Shown: positions 9,294-18,384, counted from the first letter of the stretch. The stretch is 64,000 bases of DNA from JACMNW01 sp031406155 (GCA_031406155.1 JANOGW010000057.1:1-64000); one strand, 5' to 3'. Translations and numbers: made by a program. Notes: generated by a model from the sequence alone, not told the origin.

Positions 9294-9308
9294 TTAAGGG
9301 TTAGTTAA
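9294..9308. promoter_or_regulatory. CtrA box upstream of the sulfotransferase gene
   Basis: TTAA (9294-9297), seven bases, TTAA (9305-9308) is an exact match to the full CtrA recognition motif TTAA-N7-TTAA. It lies 42 bases before the ATG at 9351 and about 135 bases from the divergent recA start. By position it most likely serves the rightward gene. Confidence 0.6.
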
Positions 9309-9350
9309 AGGATGGCGGCAAATGGCGTGTTTCGCAAAAAAGGGGTGGCA

Positions 9351-9953
9351 ATGCTGGTTTTCTGGAAGCCAAAACTCGTGTTTCTCGCAACTCCTAAGAC
9401 CGGAACGACAGCCATTGAGACCGCCCTCGAATCGATGGCCGCCCTGTCCATTCTTCGGCCGCCACCGCTGAAGCATACGTCCCTGCACCGCTATAACCGA
9501 TTTCTTCGCCCTTATCTGGAAGACGCGGCGGGCGGACCGTTCACTGTGGTGGCCCAGATCCGCGAGCCGCTGGATTGGCTGGGCAGCTGGTATCGCTACC
9601 GTCAGCGGGACGGGATCGGCAATCCGAATAAAAGCACCAGGAACATCAGCTTCGACGAATTTGTTCAGGCGTACTGCCGCGAAGATCGTCCGGAATTTGC
9701 GAATGTCGGATCACAAGCCCGGTTCTTGCGGATGGGCGACGGCAAATGGGTCGACAAGTTGTTCCGGTATGAAGACATCGGCACCTTCGTTCACTTTCTT
9801 GAGGACGCGCTGAATTGCGAGATATTGCTGCCCCGGCTTAATGTCTCACCGCAAGGGCACCTTGATCTGAGCACGAAAACCGAAAGCCTGTTGCGTCGCC
9901 ATGCTGAGCGGGACTTCGCGATGCATCGGACGTTGCAGCCGGGCAATGCGTGA
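9351..9953 (+). CDS. Sulfotransferase family protein
   Basis: The ATG at 9351 is preferred because AAAAGGGGTGG sits just upstream; an earlier in-frame ATG at 9312 lacks spacing for a ribosome site. The 200-residue product begins with a beta strand and the 5'-phosphosulfate-binding loop TPKTGTT at residues 14-20. An IREPLDWLGSWYRYRQ segment follows, matching the conserved RDPxxRxxSxY region that binds the 3'-phosphate of PAPS. It probably transfers sulfate from PAPS to an unknown acceptor. The gene stands alone between recA and cckA and has a perfect CtrA box, which suggests cell-cycle, motility or GTA-linked expression. Confidence 0.8.
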   Translation: MLVFWKPKLVFLATPKTGTTAIETALESMAALSILRPPPLKHTSLHRYNRFLRPYLEDAAGGPFTVVAQIREPLDWLGSWYRYRQRDGIGNPNKSTRNISFDEFVQAYCREDRPEFANVGSQARFLRMGDGKWVDKLFRYEDIGTFVHFLEDALNCEILLPRLNVSPQGHLDLSTKTESLLRRHAERDFAMHRTLQPGNA

Positions 9954-9965
9954 CTTGCAACCGCG

Positions 9966-12287
9966 CTAGTGCAGTTGTCCCTGCACCGTGGTGGTCAGGT
10001 CAGTCAGCGAAAATGGTTTGGGCAGGAACACCGAATTCGGGATGCGCGCCTGGCCTTCGGACAAACAATCCTCGGCGTAGCCAGAGACGAAGATCACCCG
10101 AACGTCCGGGCGCGTCAAAAGCGCCTGGCGCACCCAGCTCGGGCCGTCCATCCCCGGCATGACGACATCGGTCACAAAGATATCAACCTCCAGCGTCGGG
10201 TCTTCGAGGGTCTTCAGAGCCTCTTCGGCATTTTCCGCCTCCAGCACGGTGTAGCCGCGCATCCGCAGCGCACGGCTGGCAAACGCGCGCACCGGGGCTT
10301 CATCCTCGACCAGAAGAACGACGCCTTCGCCCTGTTTCATCAAAACGCGACGCTGGTCCTTGACGGGGGCTGGTTCATCCGGCAGTTCGGCCTCGCGGAT
10401 CGGGAAATACAACTGGAACGTTGACCCCTTTCCCGAAATGCTGTCGACGAAAATGAACCCACCCGATTGCTTGACGATGCCGTAGGCTGTTGACAGGCCA
10501 AGGCCGGTGCCTTCGCCCACACGTTTCGTGGTGAAGAACGGCTCGAAAACCTTTTGCAGCCGGTCAGCAGGAATTCCGCAGCCGGTATCCACCACCCTGA
10601 TCAGGGCGTAGTCACCCGCCGGCACCGTTGCCCGATCGCGGTGCAGGTCCTCGGTCAGCGTCGTTTGTTCCGTCTCGATCAAGATCGTGCCACCCTGTTC
10701 CATTGCATTGCGGGCATTGACGACAAGGTTCATCAAGACCTGTTCCAACTTGCGCTTGTCGGCCCGGATCGGACCCAGCACCCTCGCATATGCGACCCGC
10801 AGCTTAACTTTCTCGCCCAGCAACCGGTTCAGCAGATGCGTCAGGTCCGACAGCGCCTCATGCAGATCAATCTGTTCCGGCTTCAGGGTCTGCTTGCGAG
10901 ACAGCGCCAGCAGCTGGGCCACCAGGCTTGCAGCACGGTTCGAATTCTGGTGGATCTGAACCAGATCGGCATAGTCGTGATCCTCGCGGTCATGGCGCAG
11001 CAACAGCAGATCGCAATGCCCGGAAATGGCCGTCAGCAGATTATTGAAATCATGCGCAATACCGCCCGCCAATTGACCGATGGCCTGCATTTTCTGGCTT
11101 TGAACAAACTGCTCTTCCAACGTTTTCAACGCGGTTGCATCGTTCAGCACGGCCAGAATGCCCGGCCTGCCAAGGTCAACCGACCGGCGCAGACTGACCT
11201 GCAAGAACTGCTCCGTCTCGCCGGTTGTCGTACTTAACACCTCGGACGCCACGGCAATCCGTTCCGAAACCACATCACCCAGCCAATCGGCGACGGGCCG
11301 GCCAAGGCCTTCGAACAGGGTATGAAACATCTGCCCCGCCGCGACATGGGGGCCCAGAAGATCACGGGCGGCCCGGTTCGCCACGATCAATGTGCCGTCG
11401 GCGGTAAATTTCATCAGGGCGACCGGAACATGTTCGAAATCGGCCAGCATGGTTTCGCCCAGCGTCCGTGTCGGCACCGGCATCAGGTAGATCTCGCGCC
11501 GTTCGCCCACGCCTTCCACTTCTGCCAGCACGGCGCGCAGGGGGCCGGTGCCGGAATTAATCTCTACTTCTTCGCCCGAATGCGGGTTAGCGCTGTTGAA
11601 CACCTGATCCAGCCTTTTTGGCCGTGCGCCAAGCAGGCGGCGCATCGCTTCGTTCGAAAACAGGACAACGCCATTCTTGTTCGAGACGAGCATCGGCAAA
11701 CTTAGAGATTCCGCGCCGCGCCCGGCGGTTGATCTGTCCAAAAATTCCTCTAGCCGCCACAGAAACCGGGCGGGGGCGATTTTGTGCACGGATAGCCGCG
11801 TGTGACCACGCCGCGTTACCACGTCTTCCCGCGCGGTACCGCTGCTGGCTGCTCGGTTTTGCAGCCGGAAAAGCACGGCTCCGGGGTTGGCAAAATGATC
11901 TTGCAACGTTGCGACCAGCGTTGCGCCATTCTTCACACCAAACCGATCAGCTGCGGCGGCATTCTGATAGCTCACTTCGCCCAGTTCGTCGGTTGTAAAG
12001 CACGGTGCGGCGTCAAGTCCAATGAGGGCGGCAAGGCGCTTGTCTACGCGCCGTGTCTGCGAATCGTCGAGGAACGCAACCGTTCGTATCAGTACAGCCA
12101 GAACGGCAAGCGTGGCACCTGCGTCCATCGCAATCATCCTATGCGACGGGTCCGGCACCCAAAGGCCCACGGCAATGCAGGCCAACACCGCCGCAAACAG
12201 CACCCAGACCCGCGGGGCGAGCCCTTGGGCCGTGCTGATCACACTGCCGGTTTTGGATGCTGATCTTGCCAAATGCCCTCTCCGCAC
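9966..12287 (-). CDS. cckA: Hybrid sensor histidine kinase CckA
   Basis: The 773-residue protein has two transmembrane helices near residues 25-47 and 52-70, PAS-like sensor regions, then a HisKA domain with phospho-acceptor His412 in the box AIGQLAGGIAHDFNN. A HATPase domain follows (NLVVNARNAM, DTGCGIP, GEGTGLGLSTAYGIVKQSGG), and a C-terminal receiver carries Asp707 in FVTDVVMPGMDG. This is the CckA architecture. It passes phosphate via ChpT to CtrA, and in Rhodobacteraceae it controls motility and gene transfer agent maturation and lysis. A perfect CtrA box lies about 35 bases upstream, which suggests feedback. Confidence 0.96.
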   Translation of the reverse strand: MRRGHLARSASKTGSVISTAQGLAPRVWVLFAAVLACIAVGLWVPDPSHRMIAMDAGATLAVLAVLIRTVAFLDDSQTRRVDKRLAALIGLDAAPCFTTDELGEVSYQNAAAADRFGVKNGATLVATLQDHFANPGAVLFRLQNRAASSGTAREDVVTRRGHTRLSVHKIAPARFLWRLEEFLDRSTAGRGAESLSLPMLVSNKNGVVLFSNEAMRRLLGARPKRLDQVFNSANPHSGEEVEINSGTGPLRAVLAEVEGVGERREIYLMPVPTRTLGETMLADFEHVPVALMKFTADGTLIVANRAARDLLGPHVAAGQMFHTLFEGLGRPVADWLGDVVSERIAVASEVLSTTTGETEQFLQVSLRRSVDLGRPGILAVLNDATALKTLEEQFVQSQKMQAIGQLAGGIAHDFNNLLTAISGHCDLLLLRHDREDHDYADLVQIHQNSNRAASLVAQLLALSRKQTLKPEQIDLHEALSDLTHLLNRLLGEKVKLRVAYARVLGPIRADKRKLEQVLMNLVVNARNAMEQGGTILIETEQTTLTEDLHRDRATVPAGDYALIRVVDTGCGIPADRLQKVFEPFFTTKRVGEGTGLGLSTAYGIVKQSGGFIFVDSISGKGSTFQLYFPIREAELPDEPAPVKDQRRVLMKQGEGVVLLVEDEAPVRAFASRALRMRGYTVLEAENAEEALKTLEDPTLEVDIFVTDVVMPGMDGPSWVRQALLTRPDVRVIFVSGYAEDCLSEGQARIPNSVFLPKPFSLTDLTTTVQGQLH

Positions 12288-12321
12288 GGAACGATGATGG
12301 CTCCATACGATGGGCTAAACG

Positions 12322-12336
12322 TTAATTGGGGCTTAA
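12322..12336. promoter_or_regulatory. CtrA box upstream of cckA
   Basis: TTAA (12322-12325), seven bases, TTAA (12333-12336) matches the full CtrA site exactly. It begins 35 bases upstream of the cckA start codon at 12287, in the 85-base gap to the next gene. Confidence 0.65.
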
Positions 12337-12372
12337 TACCGACTGAAAAACACCTGCAAGTTGTCTATTGTT

Positions 12373-13530
12373 CTAAGATACACGCCGCAAGATCGACAAG
12401 TAGAACCCGTCCCCGCCATCAAGCGGGGTCAAGTGACGATCCGAAAGGTGCTGCCAGCCGGGGGAACGCGTCAGAAACTGGTCCATCTGAACCTCATTCT
12501 CTTCGGCCAGAAGCGAGCAGGTTGCGTAGGCCAGTAGCCCACCCTGCCCTGTCAGCGGTGCGGCCTTATCAAGAATTTGCGCCTGAAGGGACGTCAGGTC
12601 GGCAAGCCGCGCCTCGGTCAGGGACCACTTGCCCTGCGGATCACGGCGCCAACTGCCCGACCCGGAGCACGGCGCATCGACCAAAACCAAATCGTAGGGT
12701 GCCTGCTTCGCAGGATCGGCAACAATCGTGATCGTGGCACCCGCACGTTCGGCACGCTCGGGAATATCCCGCATGCGAGATAAATCAGCATCATGGGCCC
12801 AGATCTGCACCGGAAGACGCGCGGCAAGGGCCAGCGCCTTGCCACCACCACCCGCGCAGTAGTCAAGCACCTTTTGACCGGCTTGCAGCGGAATATCCCC
12901 GATTACCGCCTGAGACGCGACATCCTGCAATTCCAACAGCCCTGACAGGTACGCCTTTGTTGTCATAATCTTGCGTGTCGGTGTTAAGACCTCCAGCGAA
13001 GTCTCTGCCAATGGGTGCGCAGCGGTGGCAATGTCGTCAGCGGCAAGCAGTTCCATAGCTGCATCGCGCGATATCCGGGCCAGATTGACGCGCAAGAATA
13101 CCGGTGCGCGGTGTTGCATGGCCTGCAAGACAGGGGCAAACCGTGCGCCGAGGCTGTGTTGCAATCGCGGGCCAAGCCAGTCCGGGCAATCCAGTGCGGC
13201 AAGGCCGGTCGGATCACAGCGCAGATCGGCAGCGGTGACCGGGGCGGGCGCATGGCCCACACCGGTAAAGACCTCCCGCTCCTCGTCCTGCCCCAGTGTC
13301 CGCAGGCGGCCCAGCATCAGGCCACGACCGGTTTCCGCACCACCAAGGGCAGCATAAGACCGTTTGCAGCGCCAACCATCAAACACAAGATCGCGGATCG
13401 CCGCCCTGTCGGTTGACCCTGCAAAACGGTGTGACCGCCCCCAGGCGGTCAGGGCGGTATCCAGCGACATGCCGCCTAGGGCGCGGTCCAGCACTTCCAT
13501 GGCGGCGGATACGCGGGCCGCAGCTAACAT
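12373..13530 (-). CDS. RsmB/NOP family rRNA (cytosine-5) methyltransferase
   Basis: The 385-residue protein has an N-terminal RsmB-like RNA-binding part and a Rossmann SAM domain with motif I VLDYCAGGGGKALALA near residues 221-236. The two family cysteines are Cys288 in DAPCSGSG and Cys338 in YATCS. In this mechanism one attacks C6 of cytosine and the other releases the product. It probably makes m5C in 16S rRNA, though the exact position cannot be assigned. It lies between guaB and cckA, all leftward. Confidence 0.92.
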   Translation of the reverse strand: MLAAARVSAAMEVLDRALGGMSLDTALTAWGRSHRFAGSTDRAAIRDLVFDGWRCKRSYAALGGAETGRGLMLGRLRTLGQDEEREVFTGVGHAPAPVTAADLRCDPTGLAALDCPDWLGPRLQHSLGARFAPVLQAMQHRAPVFLRVNLARISRDAAMELLAADDIATAAHPLAETSLEVLTPTRKIMTTKAYLSGLLELQDVASQAVIGDIPLQAGQKVLDYCAGGGGKALALAARLPVQIWAHDADLSRMRDIPERAERAGATITIVADPAKQAPYDLVLVDAPCSGSGSWRRDPQGKWSLTEARLADLTSLQAQILDKAAPLTGQGGLLAYATCSLLAEENEVQMDQFLTRSPGWQHLSDRHLTPLDGGDGFYLSILRRVS

Positions 13531-13579
13531 GTCACATCACGAACGCCTTGCATGGCATTGATACATGTATATTTTCCCA

Positions 13580-15028
13580 TCACATCACCCGGTAATTCGG
13601 GCTTTCGCGGGTAATCTGCACATCATGTACGTGGCTTTCCTTCAGTCCCGCCCCGGTGATGCGCACGAAAGTGCACTTGGTCTGCATTTCCGCGATGGTG
13701 GCATTGCCGGTATAGCCCATCGCTGCGCGCAGGCCGCCGACCAACTGATGCACCACAGCCGCCGCCGACCCCTTGTAGGGCACCTGGCCCTCGATGCCTT
13801 CGGGCACCAGTTTGTCCGACGCCGCATCCTTCTGGAAATAGCGATCCGCAGACCCGCGTGCCATCGCGCCAAGCGATCCCATGCCGCGATAGCTTTTGAA
13901 GCTACGCCCTTGATAAAGAATGACTTCCCCGGGAGATTCGTCAGTGCCGGCAATCGCCGATCCAACCATCGCACAGGATGCGCCGGCAGCGATTGCCTTG
14001 GCGAAATCGCCGGAATATTTGATGCCGCCATCGGCGATCACCGGGATGTCGCCGGCAGCACCGGCCGCGTCCATGATCGCGGTCAGTTGCGGCACACCGA
14101 CACCGGCCACGATGCGGGTGGTGCAAATTGATCCGGGGCCAATGCCGACCTTGATGGCGTCTGCGCCAGCTTCAATCAGCGCGCGGGTGGCGGACGCCGT
14201 GGCCACATTTCCCGCCACCACCTGCACCGAATTCGACAGTGCCTTGATACGCTCGACCGCGCGCGCAACACCTTCGGAATGGCCATGCGCGGTATCGACA
14301 ACCACCATGTCCACACCCGCCTCGATCAGCGCGCGAGACCTCTCGAATCCTGCGTCGCCAACGGTGGTTGCAGCGGCAACCCGCAGGCGGCCAAGCGCGT
14401 CTTTGCAGGCATGCGGGTTCAGTACGGATTGTTCGGTGTCCTTCAGGGTCAACAGGCCCGTCAGCTTACCGGCCCCGTCCGTGACCAGTAATTTCTCGAT
14501 CCGCCGCGCCTTCATCAGTGAAATCGCGGTGTCACGGTCTGCAGGTTCGTGCAGCACAGCCAGATTGTTCGTGGTCATCATCACCCGTACCGGTGTGCGG
14601 TCGTCCGAGGCAAACCGCATGTCGCGATTGGTCACGATGCCGACAACGCGACCAAGATCATCGACAACCGGAAAGCCGGTGACGTTGTAGCGCGCTTGCA
14701 GCCCCTTTGCGTCGGCCAGCGTCTGGTCCGGGGTCAGGGTGATCGGCGCGTAGACAATGCCGGATTCGAACCGCTTTACACGCCGAACCTCGTTTGCCTG
14801 CGCCTCGATGTCCAGATTGCGGTGGATGACCCCTATGCCGCCGGCTTGCGCCATGGCAATCGCCATGCGCGCCTCGGTCACCGTGTCCATCGCGGACGAC
14901 AGCAGCGGAATGTTCATGCGGATGGATCTGGTGACGAAGGTCGAGGTATCGGCCCCCCCCGGCAGTACCGAACTGGCGGCGGGAACAAGCAGGACATCGT
15001 CGAAGGTCAGGGCCTCGCGAATCTCCAT
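13580..15028 (-). CDS. guaB: Inosine-5'-monophosphate dehydrogenase
   Basis: The 482-residue protein has an IMPDH barrel interrupted by a CBS pair (about residues 95-205, for example NLAVLHEPADRDTAISLMKARR). The catalytic loop GPGSICTTR contains Cys302, and the flap region with GMGSLGAMARGSADRYFQ is near 380. It oxidises IMP to XMP with NAD, the committed step to guanine nucleotides. Structured DNA upstream (15070-15127) may influence its expression. Confidence 0.98.
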   Translation of the reverse strand: MEIREALTFDDVLLVPAASSVLPGGADTSTFVTRSIRMNIPLLSSAMDTVTEARMAIAMAQAGGIGVIHRNLDIEAQANEVRRVKRFESGIVYAPITLTPDQTLADAKGLQARYNVTGFPVVDDLGRVVGIVTNRDMRFASDDRTPVRVMMTTNNLAVLHEPADRDTAISLMKARRIEKLLVTDGAGKLTGLLTLKDTEQSVLNPHACKDALGRLRVAAATTVGDAGFERSRALIEAGVDMVVVDTAHGHSEGVARAVERIKALSNSVQVVAGNVATASATRALIEAGADAIKVGIGPGSICTTRIVAGVGVPQLTAIMDAAGAAGDIPVIADGGIKYSGDFAKAIAAGASCAMVGSAIAGTDESPGEVILYQGRSFKSYRGMGSLGAMARGSADRYFQKDAASDKLVPEGIEGQVPYKGSAAAVVHQLVGGLRAAMGYTGNATIAEMQTKCTFVRITGAGLKESHVHDVQITRESPNYRVM

Positions 15029-15069
15029 GGGTCACTCCTTGGAAGGGTTCGTTTGGCGGTTCCCTGTTT

Positions 15070-15127
15070 CATGCGGTGGCCTGATTGGCAAGGGCAAAAC
15101 CGGGCTTGCACTGCCCGGCACCGCATG
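15070..15127 (-). promoter_or_regulatory. Nested hairpin upstream of guaB
   Basis: Outer arms CATGCGGTG (15070-15078) and CACCGCATG (15119-15127) are perfectly complementary. Inside them is CCGGGC/GCCCGG (15100-15105 and 15113-15118), followed on the minus strand by GTTTTG. It could be a terminator-like or antiterminator-like leader of guaB, or simply a structured intergenic segment. No known riboswitch class was recognised. Confidence 0.3.
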
Positions 15128-15161
15128 GTCAGCATGCCAAAATACCCGGGCGGGAGGCAGG

Positions 15162-15860
15162 ATGCGCGTCGCAATTGTTGAAAACACCAAGATAACACAT
15201 CACGGCCAGGTTGGCGTGGCGCTGCACGAGGCTGGCGCGCGCATCGCGCTTTATCAGCCGTTCCGTGGGCAGCCCTTGCCGACAGCCGACAATGAGTATG
15301 ACGCATTGGTGGTCTTCGGCGGCGAGCAGACCGCGATTGATGATCACACGCACCCCTATTTGCCGGCACTTGCCGGACTAATGCGTCAGATGACAGATCA
15401 TGGCCGGGCCGTGCTGGGGATATGTCTTGGCGCGCAGATCCTCGCGCGCGGCTACGGCGCGCAGAACCAGATCGGCACGACACCCGAATTCGGCTGGTGC
15501 GACGTGATGCTGAATGATGCTGGCAGGATCGACCCGGTTCTGGGGCATCTGCCGCCCACATTCCCGATCTTTGAATGGCATTCCGACACCTTCACGCCGC
15601 CCCCGGGGGCGGTGCACCTGGCATCAAGCAAGGGGGCCCATCAGCAGGCATTTCGCTTGGGCCGCGCCACCTATGGCACACAGTTTCATTTCGAGGCAAA
15701 CCGCGCCGTCGTGGCCGATTGGACGCGGGAGTTTCCCGATCTTACCGAAAAGATGCAGCCCGGTTGGGTGGCCAGGCACGCTGGCCTCGCCCAAAGCGCC
15801 GGTGTTGCGTCAGATGCAGCGGGCCTTGCCATCGCGCGGGCGTGGGTGGCGCTGGTTTAA
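15162..15860 (+). CDS. Class I glutamine amidotransferase-like protein
   Basis: The start ATG at 15162 has GGGAGGCAGG upstream. The 232-residue product has the class I GATase triad: Cys88 in GICLGAQ, His176 and Glu178 in GTQFHFE. It has no fused synthase domain, so it resembles the stand-alone GMP-synthase-like amidotransferases that act as gamma-glutamyl hydrolases or ammonia donors. The adjacency to divergent guaB is suggestive, but the protein is not GuaA. The natural substrate is unknown. Confidence 0.88.
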   Translation: MRVAIVENTKITHHGQVGVALHEAGARIALYQPFRGQPLPTADNEYDALVVFGGEQTAIDDHTHPYLPALAGLMRQMTDHGRAVLGICLGAQILARGYGAQNQIGTTPEFGWCDVMLNDAGRIDPVLGHLPPTFPIFEWHSDTFTPPPGAVHLASSKGAHQQAFRLGRATYGTQFHFEANRAVVADWTREFPDLTEKMQPGWVARHAGLAQSAGVASDAAGLAIARAWVALV

Positions 15861-15873
15861 CTGCGGTCGCGCT

Positions 15874-16683
15874 TCAGAGGTAGAAATCGGATGCCGTCAA
15901 TTGGTGGATACCTTCAACCAGAATACTGAAATCAGATACGCTGTCACCGTTCAGATCGCCCATCACGAAGGTATCGTCATTCACGACTACAACGCGCAGT
16001 GACCCCGGCTTTCCATCATGCAATGTGGTCGTGCTCAGCCGGAACACATTGTTCCCATTGTGGATTGTGTCGGCGTCGATTGCACCCAGTGCGATCCTGT
16101 CAATTCCAAACTCAAAATCCTCAATCCGGTCAACGGTGCCGGACGCAAGACCCATTTCGACCGCCCGGTTGAAATAGAAGGTATCAGCGCCTGCGCCGCC
16201 GAACAGCACATCTGCGCCGATGCCACCATTCACGACGTCATCGCCATCGCCACCCCACAGGGTATCATTGCCTTCTTCGCCGTAAAGCCGGTCGGTTCGG
16301 GCATCGCCATGCAACTGATCGTTGCCGTTAGCAGCAAACAGAACATCGTTTGCGCCACCGCCAAAGATTGTATCGTCGCCGGGTCCACTGTACATCCAGT
16401 CACCGCCAGCAAGACCAAAGATCAAGTCATTTGCTGGCGACCCGAAAAGGGTATCATTGCCGCTGGTCCCGGTAACGGTCGTAACCGGCGCGGCCTGGAT
16501 TGTTTCGACAACCGGGCCATCGCTTTCGCGCAGAATATTGTCCTGCTTTGCCCAGCGACCAAATGTCTGATCAATCTTTGCCATGGGACTGGTCATCGTC
16601 GCTGGCAAAGCTGACGCGGCAGGATCGAGAGACAGCACATCAAAAAAATGGTGTGCAAATGCGCTGGGGTGAGACTGCGACAT
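15874..16683 (-). CDS. RTX (calcium-binding nonapeptide repeat) protein
   Basis: The 269-residue protein has about eight glycine/aspartate nonapeptides between residues 72 and 170 (GNDTLFGS, GGDGDDVVNG, GGAGADTFYF). These form calcium-bound beta rolls after type I secretion. The N-terminus has no Sec signal peptide, as expected for T1SS cargo. The C-terminus has a DRIEDFEFGIDRI stretch and ends in hydrophobic ASDFYL, as typical secretion signals do. No catalytic domain is visible, so its role outside the cell is unknown. No T1SS genes lie nearby. Confidence 0.88.
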   Translation of the reverse strand: MSQSHPSAFAHHFFDVLSLDPAASALPATMTSPMAKIDQTFGRWAKQDNILRESDGPVVETIQAAPVTTVTGTSGNDTLFGSPANDLIFGLAGGDWMYSGPGDDTIFGGGANDVLFAANGNDQLHGDARTDRLYGEEGNDTLWGGDGDDVVNGGIGADVLFGGAGADTFYFNRAVEMGLASGTVDRIEDFEFGIDRIALGAIDADTIHNGNNVFRLSTTTLHDGKPGSLRVVVVNDDTFVMGDLNGDSVSDFSILVEGIHQLTASDFYL

Positions 16684-17058
16684 GACTGTGGCCTTTCATC
16701 ATGACGCTGTTGCAAAATGTCAGGTTAATCCAAATTGTCCTTAGTGCGCGGCCTAACTATTCTTTAAGCGGTATTTTTCCTAGGAATTGCAATTAAGGGC
16801 TGCAGTCCCATCTGTGCAAAAAACGTGTCGATTTATCACTCGGTCACCCCTGACGCAAAACTGGGAACCCGTCTTCTCGCCGCGACTGACCCGCCAGCAT
16901 CCCGTGCCCCGAATAGGGCGGCGAGGTGGGACAGGGGCGTTCCACACGGCAAAACCTCGGCTTTGCGCAATGCAATGCTCAGGTCCGGCAACGAAAGACA
17001 ACATGGCGGCCAGGACAACTGGCCGGGTTGCCATCGTCACCGCAGGGGCACGCAATCC
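16684..17058. other. Non-coding interval, no gene supported
   Basis: 375 bases between the RTX gene and the small lysine-rich gene. The part nearest the RTX gene is relatively AT-rich and probably holds its promoter. A GC hairpin (CGGCCAG 17007-17013 with CTGGCCG 17019-17025) lies 34 bases beyond the stop of the leftward small gene and may end its transcript. I see nothing else. Confidence 0.4.
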
Positions 17059-17202
17059 CTACTTCTTCGCGTCCTTGTTCTTGTCGGCGGCGGCTGCAAA
17101 CCGTTGACCCATCGTGGCACCGCTATCGACCGTCGCAGGCTTCGATTTGTCTTTCTTCGGTTTTTTCACTTCCTTGTTTGATCGCATCTGGCCCTTTGCC
17201 AT
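17059..17202 (-). CDS. Small lysine-rich conserved-type protein (47 aa)
   Basis: This short frame begins ATG at 17202 behind an ideal AAGGAG site at normal spacing and stops with TAG at 17059. The product starts MAKGQMRSNKEVKKPKKDK, has a short middle and ends DKNKDAKK. Proteins of this size beginning MAKGQxRSN and followed by KKPKK occur in other proteobacteria as hypotheticals (my recollection). The composition suggests nucleic-acid or ribosome binding, but the function is unknown. It is too short for most length cut-offs, and the ribosome site is the main support. Confidence 0.7.
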   Translation of the reverse strand: MAKGQMRSNKEVKKPKKDKSKPATVDSGATMGQRFAAAADKNKDAKK

Positions 17203-17281
17203 GGCTTTCTCCTTTGCCCTCGGGGGCCGACGGGACCCCTATCCGTGGTCTGCGCCCGCTCCGACCGGCTGTCAACCAAGC

Positions 17282-18367
17282 TTAGCGGTAGAGAAGCGAC
17301 TTGCCGTTGTGAAACAGGTGGATCTTTTTCGGGTCGGCCCCCAGATTGACGACCCTGTGGCGCAGATCGGAATGGATGCCGGGCAACTTGGCCACAACTT
17401 GCGTGTTGTCGCCCTGCTTCTTGAAGTACAGCAGTGTTACCTCGCCCAGTGCCTCGGTAATTTCGACCTGGCCGGTAAAGATCGCGTCGCCTTGCGTTTC
17501 CAGAAAATCCTCGGGCCGAACGCCTAGACGCACCCGCATGCCTATGTCGGCGGCCGTTGTTGCGATCGCCGCACGCGCAATGCCGCCGTTCATCAGCTTG
17601 ATGGTGGTCTGTGCGCCCGTCTCGGTGATTTCACCGTCCATCAGGTTCATCGCCGGCGATCCGATGAACTGCGCCACAAATTCATTCTCTGGCCGTTCGT
17701 ACAGCTCCAGCGGTGTGCCGACCTGGCTGATGCCACCGCCCGCCAGCACCACGATCCGGCTGGCCAATGTCATCGCTTCGACCTGATCATGCGTGACGTA
17801 GATCATCGTGCGATCCGGCATCGCCTCTTTCAGTTGCGCAATTTCCAGACGTGTGGCCACACGCAGGGCGGCATCAAGATTGGAAAGCGGCTCGTCGAAA
17901 AGATACACCTTGGGGTCGCGCACGATGGACCGCCCGATGGCAACGCGCTGGCGCTGGCCACCCGACAGCGCCTTCGGCAGGCGATCAAGATAGGGCGTCA
18001 GTTGCAATATCCGTGCGGCCTTGTCGATGGCGGCGGCAATTTCGGCGGTCGATTTCTTGGCGATTTTCAGCGCGAAGGCCATGTTGTCGCGCACCGTCAT
18101 ATGCGGGTAAAGGGCATACGATTGGAACACCATTGCGATGCCACGCTGTGCGGGCGGCACGTCGTTGACGACGCGCTTGTCAATCTCCAGCGTGCCGCCG
18201 GTGATACGTTCAAGCCCGGCGATCATCCGCAAAAGCGTGGACTTGCCGCAACCGGACGGGCCGACAAACACAATCAATTCACCACGTTTGATGTCGAGGT
18301 TGATGTTCGACAGAACCTTCACCTCGCCGTAGGCCTTTTCGACATTCGTGAGCTTTAGGTCGGCCAT
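17282..18367 (-). CDS. aglK: Alpha-glucoside ABC transporter, ATP-binding protein
   Basis: The start is at MADLKLTNVEKAYGEV (ATG 18367, preceded by a G-rich site); the frame is open to 18415. The 361-residue protein has Walker A GPSGCGKST at residues 36-44, the LSGGQRQRVAIGRS signature and the DEPLSNLDAALR Walker B region. A C-terminal TOBE-type domain follows, as in MalK/UgpC-class CUT1 transporters. It energises AglEFG uptake. It is the last gene of the leftward agl operon, 17 bases after aglA. MalK-class ATPases can also serve other sugar permeases. Confidence 0.92.
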   Translation of the reverse strand: MADLKLTNVEKAYGEVKVLSNINLDIKRGELIVFVGPSGCGKSTLLRMIAGLERITGGTLEIDKRVVNDVPPAQRGIAMVFQSYALYPHMTVRDNMAFALKIAKKSTAEIAAAIDKAARILQLTPYLDRLPKALSGGQRQRVAIGRSIVRDPKVYLFDEPLSNLDAALRVATRLEIAQLKEAMPDRTMIYVTHDQVEAMTLASRIVVLAGGGISQVGTPLELYERPENEFVAQFIGSPAMNLMDGEITETGAQTTIKLMNGGIARAAIATTAADIGMRVRLGVRPEDFLETQGDAIFTGQVEITEALGEVTLLYFKKQGDNTQVVAKLPGIHSDLRHRVVNLGADPKKIHLFHNGKSLLYR

Positions 18368-18384
18368 CAGGTTCCCCCCCTGCG

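Noticed and set aside
7918..9297. 459-codon rightward frame opposite recA
   Set aside because: It mirrors recA codons and has no recognisable protein family.
16780..17055. 91-codon leftward frame with a hydrophobic start
   Set aside because: The N-terminus vaguely resembles a signal peptide, but there is no ribosome site and the rest is arginine/cysteine-rich shadow-like sequence.
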